Below are positions 1-4,851 of a DNA stretch of 5,350 nt, in pieces. Source of the DNA: Parvularculaceae bacterium UBA4496. Lineage in GTDB: Bacteria > Pseudomonadota > Alphaproteobacteria > Caulobacterales > Parvularculaceae. The notes under the pieces are model-generated. The model was not told the DNA's origin. It did no database searches and worked only from the letters and a program-made list of their open reading frames with translations. Both the position numbers and the translations under genes were made by a program. The stretch spans positions 6,069 through 11,418 of the forward strand of contig DGNI01000171.1 in the NCBI GenBank assembly GCA_002388885.1. Direction: 5' to 3'. Positions within the stretch are counted from its first letter, which is position 1. Every line of letters begins with the position of its first letter.

Positions 1-144
1 GCGCTCCCGGGCAATGCGGTGCCGCGCAGCCTTACGGCGTGTTTTACCGACGGCTGGTCTGTTGAAATCGAAGACAACAGCTTCATCGACCGTATTGTCG
101 AGCAGTGGCGCGCCCAGCGCATGCTGACGCCGGATATTGAGTAA
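1..144 (+). CDS. 3' end of an unrecognised protein gene (partial)
   Basis: Frame 1 is open from the window edge to a TAA at 142-144 and gives the last 47 residues of a protein. The C-terminus is acidic and amphipathic (ends ...EQWRAQRMLTPDIE). About three quarters of its codons end in G or C by my count, which fits coding use in this window. The other two plus-strand frames hit stops within the segment and give less natural proteins. No catalytic motif or family signature is visible in so short a tail, so I assign no function. The gene points the same way as the asparaginase gene, 59 bases downstream. The gap holds a strong hairpin with no T-run after it, so whether the two are co-transcribed is unclear. 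Confidence 0.7.
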   Translation, partial: ALPGNAVPRSLTACFTDGWSVEIEDNSFIDRIVEQWRAQRMLTPDIE

Positions 145-164
145 TCTTTACCCTTGATCACCGT

Positions 165-197
165 GCCTCCCTTTGCACAATGGCTGCAAAGGGAGGC
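165..197 (+). promoter_or_regulatory. 13-bp hairpin sequestering the asparaginase ribosome binding site
   Basis: The arms GCCTCCCTTTGCA (165-177) and TGCAAAGGGAGGC (185-197) are exact reverse complements separated by a 7-base loop (178-184). The right arm contains the purine-rich GGGAGG (191-196), which lies 7 bases before the ATG at 204 and is the best Shine-Dalgarno for the asparaginase gene. No T-run follows, so a standard intrinsic terminator is unlikely. It could reduce translation initiation, act as a processed or stabilising 5' end, or be a DNA-level operator. The structure is seen in the sequence; the role is inferred. Confidence 0.6.
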
Positions 198-203
198 GAT
201 TCC

Positions 204-1220
204 ATGAAAGCTATTATCTCTGCACTGGCATTTCTCGTCATGTCGGCGCCGGCGTTTGCCGAGGATCATGAGGAAGCTGCGCCCATCACCATTGTCATTC
301 ACGGCGGCGCAGGCGCGCTGGAGCCCGGCCGGTACTCGCCCGAGGAGGAAGCGGCGTTCATGGCCAAGCTCACCGAAGCGCTGAATGCGGGTTACGGCGT
401 CCTTGAAAATGGCGGCGCGGCGATGGACGCCATCGAGGCGGCGATCGTGCTGATGGAAGACTCGCCGTTGTTCAACGCAGGAAAAGGCGCGGTGTTCACG
501 CGCGACGGCAAGAACGAACTCGACTCCTCAGTCATGGATGGCGCGACGCTGAACGCCGGCGCCGTGGCCGGCGTCACGAAAGTCAAGAACCCGATCAAAC
601 TGGCGCGCGCCGTCATGGAAAACTCCGAGCATGTGATGTTCGCCCGCAAAGGCGCGGAAGAGTTTGCAAAAGAACAGGGCCTGGAGTTTGTACGTCCGCG
701 CTATTTCCGGACAGAACACCGTTGGGACGCCTACAAGCGAGCGCTGGAACGGGAACAGCAAGACAAGGAAAGCGCCATTCCGTCGGATTTTAAATATGGA
801 ACCGTCGGCGCGGTTGCGCTCGATGCCCACGGCAATCTGGCGGCCGGAACATCCACCGGCGGCATGAACATGAAAAAATATGGCCGGGTGGGCGACTCGC
901 CGATTATCGGCGCCGGCACTTATGCAGACAACAAATCTTGCGCCGTGTCCTCAACCGGGTGGGGCGAGTATTTCATCCGGCTTACGATTGCCCGGGATAT
1001 TTGCGCTCAAGTTGAATATGGCGGCGCCAGCGTCGAAGACGCCGCAAACGACATGATTCATAACAAACTGCAGTCTATGGGCGCGGACGGCGGGGTGATT
1101 GTCCTCGGTCCTGACGGTTCCTACGCCATGACGTTCAATTCTGCTGGTATGTTCCGCGGTGTGAAAAATGGTGAGGTGGAAACGGTGGCGATTTACGGAG
1201 AAAATCAGACTGCCGACTGA
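204..1220 (+). CDS. Exported isoaspartyl peptidase / plant-type L-asparaginase
   Basis: Ntn-hydrolase of the IaaA/glycosylasparaginase family (338 aa). These enzymes hydrolyse isoaspartyl dipeptides and L-asparagine after autocleavage into two subunits. The family signatures are present: HGGAGAL near residue 33, FNAGKGAVF near 90, SSVMDG near 108, and GTVGAVALD with the nucleophile Thr at about 200. STGG (217-220) and GRVGDSP follow; Arg228 and Asp231 are the expected substrate contacts. I chose the ATG at 204 because GGGAGG lies 7 bases upstream and because it begins directly with a signal peptide: Lys2, a hydrophobic core to about residue 13, and cleavage after AFA (17-19). An ATG at 180 in the same frame would add eight residues before the signal peptide and has no binding site. 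The mature enzyme is therefore probably periplasmic, unlike E. coli IaaA. Its 3' end overlaps pfkB on the other strand by 16 bases. Confidence 0.93.
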   Translation: MKAIISALAFLVMSAPAFAEDHEEAAPITIVIHGGAGALEPGRYSPEEEAAFMAKLTEALNAGYGVLENGGAAMDAIEAAIVLMEDSPLFNAGKGAVFTRDGKNELDSSVMDGATLNAGAVAGVTKVKNPIKLARAVMENSEHVMFARKGAEEFAKEQGLEFVRPRYFRTEHRWDAYKRALEREQQDKESAIPSDFKYGTVGAVALDAHGNLAAGTSTGGMNMKKYGRVGDSPIIGAGTYADNKSCAVSSTGWGEYFIRLTIARDICAQVEYGGASVEDAANDMIHNKLQSMGADGGVIVLGPDGSYAMTFNSAGMFRGVKNGEVETVAIYGENQTAD

Positions 1221-2128
1221 TAAAGCCGGTCCACATCGTCTTTTTTGAACAGGGCCGTTCCCTCCGACATGCGGGTCGCACCAGCGGCGGCCATGCCATG
1301 GCGAAGCGCCTGTTCATTATTCCAGCCGCGGACGAGACCCGTCAGTAATCCGCCGACGAATGAATCGCCCGCACCGACCGCGCTTGTCGCCTTGATCTTG
1401 AAGGATGGCGCGAAATCAACGCCGTCTTTCGTCGCCATGATCGAGCCGTCGCCGCCGTGGCTGATCACCATGGCTTCGGCCTTGCCTTTTTCAACGCATC
1501 CAACCGCGAAGGCTTCGATTTCGTTGCGCCATGCAAGCTTGCGTCCGGAAAGCGCCGGGTATTCGTGCTCGTTCTGGCGCACCATATAGACGCCTTCTTC
1601 GAGCGCCGCTTCTATGCCGCTGATGGAGTCGAGCACGAAACGCGCGCCCTGTTTCTTGGTAATGCGCGCAGCTTCGGCCCAGAAATTGTCAGGCGCGCCG
1701 GGCGGCAGACTGCCGCTGGCGACCACATAGTCTCCTTCGTCCGCCTCTTCTTCGATGGCGGAATAAAAACGCCTAGTTTCGTCTTTGGTCATGACAGCGC
1801 CGGGCAGGTTGAAACGGTATTCATTGCCCTCGCGGTCGTTTTGTACGTGAAAGGCGAGGCGGGTGTCGCCCGAGATCGGAATCATCCGCATGGGAACGCT
1901 TTCAGACGCTAGCGCCTTGACCAGCGCATCGCCGTAAACGCCGCCGGCGGTGAAAATTGCCAGCGTATGGGCGCGAAGCCTTGTAGTGGCGCGCGCAACA
2001 TTTATACCGCCGCCGCCGGGATGCATTTTCGGTTCACGGCAGCGCAGTTTTCGGTTCGGTTCGACGAATTCTGCGTGTACCGCGTAATCGAGCGCCGGGT
2101 TAGGCGTCAAGGTGATGATGCGAGCCAT
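1205..2128 (-). CDS. pfkB: 6-phosphofructokinase, PfkB (ribokinase) family
   Basis: Product of 307 aa, close to E. coli Pfk-2 (309 aa), which phosphorylates fructose 6-phosphate to fructose 1,6-bisphosphate. Diagnostic segments are the N-terminal ITLTPNPALD, KLRC at 27-30 (Lys27 and Arg29 as in E. coli), GGGGINVARA at 38-47, SGSLPPG at 138-144, and VGAGDSFVGG at 251-260 with catalytic-base Asp255. GGGGINVARA and KLRC favour PfkB over 1-phosphofructokinase FruK, which has GKGINVAK, but sugar specificity is not proven by sequence. The usual KPNxxE nucleotide-site motif reads RQNEHE here (184-189): Asn and Glu are kept, Lys and Pro replaced. The start ATG shares its A with the radC stop (TAATG), and GGGA lies 8 bases upstream, so translation is probably coupled. 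It is the last gene of the operon and converges with the asparaginase gene; no intrinsic terminator is evident. Confidence 0.9.
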   Translation of the reverse strand: MARIITLTPNPALDYAVHAEFVEPNRKLRCREPKMHPGGGGINVARATTRLRAHTLAIFTAGGVYGDALVKALASESVPMRMIPISGDTRLAFHVQNDREGNEYRFNLPGAVMTKDETRRFYSAIEEEADEGDYVVASGSLPPGAPDNFWAEAARITKKQGARFVLDSISGIEAALEEGVYMVRQNEHEYPALSGRKLAWRNEIEAFAVGCVEKGKAEAMVISHGGDGSIMATKDGVDFAPSFKIKATSAVGAGDSFVGGLLTGLVRGWNNEQALRHGMAAAGATRMSEGTALFKKDDVDRLYQSAV

Positions 2129-2841
2129 TAAAGGAGTCCCAGTGATTTGAAGCTGGCGTGATTTTCATGTCCGATGACAAGGTGATCGTGCACGCGAATA
2201 TTAAGCGCCGCCGCCGCCTTGACGATCTGGTTGGTCATATCGACATCAGCGCGCGATGGGGTCGGGTCGCCTGACGGGTGATTGTGGACGAGGATGATTG
2301 CGGAGGCGCCAAGCTCCAGCGCGCGCTTGACCACCTCGCGGGGATAAACCGGCGTGTGATCAACCGTACCGCGCTGTTGCACTTCATCGGCGATCAGGAT
2401 GTTTTTCTTGTCGAGAAACAGGATGCGGAAGAGTTCGGTTTTTTCGTCAGCCATGGCCGCGCGGCAGTAAGACAGTAGCGCATCCCACGACGATATCACG
2501 GGACGTTTCAGCACCCGCGCCTGTGATAGCTTGATCGCGGCTGCCTGCACGATTTTCAATTCCTGCGCGACGTTTTCGGAAACGCCTTTCACTTCCGTCA
2601 GCCTTTCGATGGGCGCCGCCAGCACTTGTGGAAAGCCGCCAAAGGTCTGGATCAGATCCTTCGCCAGCGGTTTGACGTCCTTTCGCGGAATGGCACGAAA
2701 AAGAATGAGTTCCAGCAGCTCATAATCCTGAACGCCCTCGACGCCGGCCTTCTTAAAGCGCACGCGGAGGCGTTCACGATGGCCTGCGGCGTGGCTGGCG
2801 GCATTATTTGTTAATTGTGGTTTAGAGGAGAGTGATTTCAT
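2128..2841 (-). CDS. radC: RadC family JAMM/MPN-domain protein
   Basis: Product of 237 aa, similar in length to E. coli RadC (222 aa). An N-terminal helix-hairpin-helix-like region (about 40-105, including [15 protein letters not shown]) is followed by a JAB1/MPN domain. The zinc-binding JAMM motif is intact: His186-Asn-His188-Pro-Ser-Gly-Asp192, then Ser196 and Asp199, with Glu153 the probable upstream acid. The family was named for a supposed repair role that later work on E. coli did not support; the true substrate is uncertain, although a metalloprotease-like or nuclease activity is often suggested. I chose the ATG at 2841, 7 bases after the stop of the upstream membrane gene, with GCAGG 11 bases before it. 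A TTG at 2868 in the same frame would add nine residues and overlap the upstream gene by 20 bases, but has no visible ribosome binding site. The stop TAA overlaps the pfkB ATG. Confidence 0.92.
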   Translation of the reverse strand: MKSLSSKPQLTNNAASHAAGHRERLRVRFKKAGVEGVQDYELLELILFRAIPRKDVKPLAKDLIQTFGGFPQVLAAPIERLTEVKGVSENVAQELKIVQAAAIKLSQARVLKRPVISSWDALLSYCRAAMADEKTELFRILFLDKKNILIADEVQQRGTVDHTPVYPREVVKRALELGASAIILVHNHPSGDPTPSRADVDMTNQIVKAAAALNIRVHDHLVIGHENHASFKSLGLL

Positions 2842-2848
2842 CGGTATT

Positions 2849-3124
2849 TTAACCTGCAAAATACTCAAAGGCTTTAGAAATAGCGATCACAACAAAAAAG
2901 AAACCCAGAAATCTTAGTCCATATTTTGTAACTGTTCTCTCACCAAAGTTTTGTGCCAGCAACCAGATCAAGGCAGTTATCCCGAGAAGGTAAAAAGCGC
3001 CTCCAACAGCAAATCCGATAGGCCCTTCAACACCGATGATCATAGCGGGAATGGGAAAGATACAACCGAATATGACAACGGCTGTCGCCAGCCAAAGTTG
3101 CCATGCCGGGGCTGCCTTCTTCAT
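2849..3124 (-). CDS. Small three-helix membrane protein, unknown function
   Basis: A 91-residue protein with three predicted membrane segments, at about 9-30, 36-57 and 69-87. The positive-inside rule (Lys2/Lys3 at the N-terminus; Arg and Lys between helices 2 and 3) suggests a cytoplasmic N-terminus and periplasmic C-terminus. I recognise no family and see no catalytic motif. It is credible as a gene because its ATG overlaps the map stop as ATGA (3121-3124), its TAA ends 7 bases before radC, and its hydrophobic pattern is coherent throughout. No Shine-Dalgarno is clear, so it probably depends on coupling to map. The gene is poorer in GC than its neighbours: about 47% over 2881-3120 and 33% over 2881-2940 by hand count, against 60% in a sampled 60-base block of map. 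That suggests a late insertion or relaxed constraint. It separates map and radC, which I recall as often adjacent in this group. Confidence 0.75.
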   Translation of the reverse strand: MKKAAPAWQLWLATAVVIFGCIFPIPAMIIGVEGPIGFAVGGAFYLLGITALIWLLAQNFGERTVTKYGLRFLGFFFVVIAISKAFEYFAG

Positions 3125-3972
3125 TTTGAGTAAGGCGGCCGGTCGTGGCCCTTGGGCGATTTGGTGAAAATTTCGACGCCGTCTTCGGTGACGCCGATTG
3201 AGTGTTCGAACTGTGCGGAGAGGGACTTGTCGCGGGACACCGCGGTCCAGCCGTCTTTGAGCAATTTTACATCCGGCTTGCCTTCATTGATCATAGGCTC
3301 CACCGTGAAAAACATCCCGGCTTTCAGTTCCGTATCCGGCGCCTTGTGCACGCCGCCCCAGCGGTCTTTGTATTCAGCATAATGAACGACATTGGGCGCG
3401 TCATGAAAAACCCGCCCGAGCCCGTGACCGCAAAAATCACGCACTACGGAAAAGCCTTTTCCCTCGGCAAGTGTTTGTATGGCGAGGCCGATATCGCGCA
3501 AGGTCGCGCCGGGTTTTACAGAATTGATCCCCGCCATCATGGCGTCATAGGTCGTGTCCACGAGTCGGCGGGCTTTCACTTTGGGCTCCCCGGCGTAGAA
3601 CATGCGGCTCGTGTCGCCGTGCCAGCCGTCAAGGATGACCGTCACGTCGATATTGAGAATGTCGCCGTTGCGCAGCAGCTTCGAACCCGGAATACCGTGG
3701 CAGATGACATGATTGAGCGATATGCAGCTTGAATGGCGATAACCCTTGTAGCCCACCGTCGCGGGCGTGCCGCCATGGTCGAGCATGAATTCGCGGGCGA
3801 GATCGTCGAGAGCTTCGGTTGGCGCCCCCGGCTTCACATGTTCCGTGAGCATGTCGAGACATGAAGCGGCAAGGCGGCCCGCATTGCGCATGCCTTCGAA
3901 GTCTTCGGCGTTGTGGAGCTTGATCGCACCGGTGCGGATTTCGATTTCTTCTTCGAGAGCGGTCTCAGTCAT
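3121..3972 (-). CDS. map: Type I methionine aminopeptidase
   Basis: Removes the initiator methionine from nascent proteins in the cytosol. The 283-aa product has all five metal ligands of the pita-bread fold: Asp109 (NIDVTV), Asp120 (HGDTSRMF), His183 (CGHGLGRVFH), Glu225 (TVEPMI) and Glu256 (QFEHSIG). The conserved active-site His92 (ICHGIPG) is also present. It is somewhat longer than E. coli MetAP (264 aa), through an acidic N-terminal extension and an insertion at about 197-212 (HYAEYKDRWGG). No zinc-ribbon extension is present, so it is the short bacterial form. The ATG at 3972 overlaps the sfsA stop as ATGA (3969-3972), with GGA 6 bases upstream. The frame stays open to a TTG at 4035, but that extension lies inside sfsA and adds nothing MetAP-like. 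Its stop overlaps the start of the next small gene in the same ATGA way. Confidence 0.96.
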   Translation of the reverse strand: MTETALEEEIEIRTGAIKLHNAEDFEGMRNAGRLAASCLDMLTEHVKPGAPTEALDDLAREFMLDHGGTPATVGYKGYRHSSCISLNHVICHGIPGSKLLRNGDILNIDVTVILDGWHGDTSRMFYAGEPKVKARRLVDTTYDAMMAGINSVKPGATLRDIGLAIQTLAEGKGFSVVRDFCGHGLGRVFHDAPNVVHYAEYKDRWGGVHKAPDTELKAGMFFTVEPMINEGKPDVKLLKDGWTAVSRDKSLSAQFEHSIGVTEDGVEIFTKSPKGHDRPPYSK

Positions 3973-4682
3973 TTGCGGTCCAAATCCATTTCCAGCGCCT
4001 TGCGCAGGACTACCTCGCTCGTGGTGACTTCGCAATCATAGCATATGAGTTCAACCCCGGCGGAAATGGCTGATTTCAGGGCTTCCGCATAGGCTGGGTC
4101 GAGATCGGCGGCGGGAGAGAATCTCCGGCAATCGCTGCGCTGGACCACAAACATCATGACGGCCCGGGCGCCGTTTTGCGCGACCGTTTCGAGCTCTTTC
4201 AGGTGCTTGGCCCCGCGAGCGGTGACGCTGTCGGGGAATTCGGCGAGACCGGGGACGCGCGACAGGTGAACATTCTTGATTTCCACATAACAGGGTTTTT
4301 TGCGGCGGCCGCCTTCCAGCAGCAGGTCGATGCGGCTGCCCTCTCCATATTTCACTTCCCGCCGGATATCGGCATAGCCGGTCAGTTCCGGAATGACTCC
4401 CGCCTCAAGCGCTTCCGCGACGATCCTGTTGGGGTTAGTCGTATTCACGGGAACCAGCGTCTTGCCGATCTCCACCAGCTCCCACGAAAAGGCGAGCTTT
4501 CGTTTTTTGTCGCCATGTTCCCAGGCCCAAACGCGCGCTCCCTCGATAGCGACGCCCAGCATGGAGCCGGGATTGGCGCAATGGGCTGTAATCTCGCGTC
4601 CGTCATCGAGCACGATGTCGGCGAGAAAGCGTTTGTATCTGTTAACGAGTGTGCCGCGGCGCAGCGGCTGAGGAAGTTTCAT
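3969..4682 (-). CDS. sfsA: SfsA family DNA/RNA nuclease-like protein
   Basis: Product of 237 aa, the usual SfsA length (E. coli about 234). E. coli SfsA was named for stimulating sugar fermentation (maltose genes) when overexpressed and binds DNA; its fold joins an N-terminal OB-like domain to a PD-(D/E)XK nuclease-like domain. Visible signatures are HCANPGSM (34-41), NTTNPN (80-85), SRIDLLLEGG (116-125) with Asp119, CYVEIKNVHL (131-140) with Glu134 and Lys136, and FPDSVTARGAKHLKEL (149-164). The acidic and lysine residues of the nuclease motif are kept, so catalysis is possible, though the physiological role is not settled. ATG 4682 is forced because an in-frame TAA lies two codons upstream. 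No Shine-Dalgarno is clear. It is the first gene of the minus-strand operon and diverges from the TadG-like gene. Confidence 0.95.
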   Translation of the reverse strand: MKLPQPLRRGTLVNRYKRFLADIVLDDGREITAHCANPGSMLGVAIEGARVWAWEHGDKKRKLAFSWELVEIGKTLVPVNTTNPNRIVAEALEAGVIPELTGYADIRREVKYGEGSRIDLLLEGGRRKKPCYVEIKNVHLSRVPGLAEFPDSVTARGAKHLKELETVAQNGARAVMMFVVQRSDCRRFSPAADLDPAYAEALKSAISAGVELICYDCEVTTSEVVLRKALEMDLDRK

Positions 4683-4685
4683 GCG

Positions 4686-4700
4686 TTAACGGATTGTTGA
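4686..4700. promoter_or_regulatory. Possible CtrA-type box (TTAA-N7-TTGA)
   Basis: TTAA at 4686-4689, seven bases, then TTGA at 4697-4700 matches the alphaproteobacterial CtrA consensus TTAA-N7-TTAA at 7 of 8 positions. It sits just upstream of the sfsA start, where a bound regulator could affect that operon. Such a short, AT-rich pattern can occur by chance, so the call is tentative. Confidence 0.2.
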
Positions 4701-4703
4701 CCA

Positions 4704-4728
4704 AAAACGGGCGGAGGTCGTCCGTTTT
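4704..4728 (-). promoter_or_regulatory. Hairpin in the putative sfsA leader (attenuator- or operator-like)
   Basis: Arms 4704-4713 (AAAACGGGCG) and 4719-4728 (CGTCCGTTTT) pair over ten positions with one G-T wobble (4711/4721) and a 5-base loop. Read on the minus strand, the second arm runs into TTTTT and then GG, so it resembles a short intrinsic terminator about 22 bases before the sfsA ATG. No plus-strand gene ends here, so it is not a gene-end terminator in that direction. It may attenuate the sfsA operon, stop stray transcription, or serve as a DNA-binding palindrome. Confidence 0.4.
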
Positions 4729-4761
4729 ATCCTGTTTTTCCAGGAACGCAACGGAGCGGAA

Positions 4762-4789
4762 TTAACAGTTATTAGCCATCTTTTATAAT
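4762..4789 (+). promoter_or_regulatory. Probable sigma70-type promoter for the TadG-like gene
   Basis: TTAACA (4762-4767; 5 of 6 to the -35 consensus) is followed after 16 bases by a perfect TATAAT -10 (4784-4789). A start near 4796 would leave a leader of about 55 bases before the ATG at 4852. This is the best promoter match I found in the window, but the region is AT-rich, which raises the chance of fortuitous matches. Confidence 0.45.
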
Positions 4790-4799
4790 AAAATTTTAT
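4781..4799. repeat. TTTTAT / ATAAAA repeat cluster over the -10 region
   Basis: TTTTAT (4781-4786), a single A, ATAAAA (4788-4793) and TTTTAT (4794-4799) form an inverted repeat joined to a perfect 12-bp palindrome (ATAAAATTTTAT, 4788-4799). The cluster overlaps the putative -10 of both divergent promoters. It could be an operator or simply an easily melted AT-rich stretch. Confidence 0.5.
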
Positions 4800-4812
4800 C
4801 TTCTGGGTGCAA
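4785..4812 (-). promoter_or_regulatory. Possible promoter for the sfsA operon
   Basis: On the minus strand, TTGCAC (4812-4807) is followed after 16 bases by TATTAT (4790-4785; 5 of 6 to the -10 consensus). It would start transcription near 4778 and give a leader of about 95 bases that includes the 4704-4728 hairpin. It shares its -10 bases with the plus-strand promoter, so the two could not be occupied at once. An alternative is TTGCGT, 16 bases, TAAAAC at 4724-4751. Confidence 0.3.
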
Positions 4813-4851
4813 CTTTCAGTTCTTCGGTAAGAAGTGTTTACGAGGCGCAAA

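Noticed and set aside
180..203. ATG at 180 as the asparaginase start
   Set aside because: It has no Shine-Dalgarno, lies in the loop of a hairpin, and would put eight residues ahead of a well-formed signal peptide; the ATG at 204 has GGGAGG at the right distance.
528..830. Minus-strand open frame of 100 codons
   Set aside because: It is antisense to the asparaginase gene, whose reading frame is fixed by catalytic motifs.
1241..1246. T-run after the asparaginase stop as an intrinsic terminator
   Set aside because: The preceding bases form only a very weak stem, and the Ts encode conserved-frame Lys codons (AAA/AAG) of pfkB on the other strand.
1457..1912. Plus-strand open frame of 151 codons
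   Set aside because: It lies wholly antisense to pfkB, which has strong family motifs, and its product resembles nothing; open antisense frames are common at this GC content.
2842..2868. Longer radC start at a TTG (2868)
   Set aside because: It would overlap the membrane gene by 20 bases with no visible binding site; the ATG at 2841 is better placed.
3202..3732. Plus-strand open frame of 176 codons
   Set aside because: It is antisense to the conserved core of map, with no recognisable domain or ribosome binding site.
3973..4035. Longer map start at a TTG (4035)
   Set aside because: The extension lies inside sfsA in another frame and has no MetAP-like content; the ATG at 3972 overlaps the sfsA stop in the usual coupled way.
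4176..4700. Plus-strand open frame of 174 codons
   Set aside because: It is antisense to sfsA over almost its entire length and lacks any family signal; it also runs through the sfsA start region.
4730..4745. TCCTG-TTTTTC-CAGGA inverted repeat
   Set aside because: Five-base arms around a 6-base spacer are within chance expectation, although it lies in the spacer of an alternative sfsA promoter.
4820..4833. TTCTT-CGGT-AAGAA hairpin in the leader of the TadG-like gene
   Set aside because: Only five mostly A-T pairs; too weak to claim a function without conservation.
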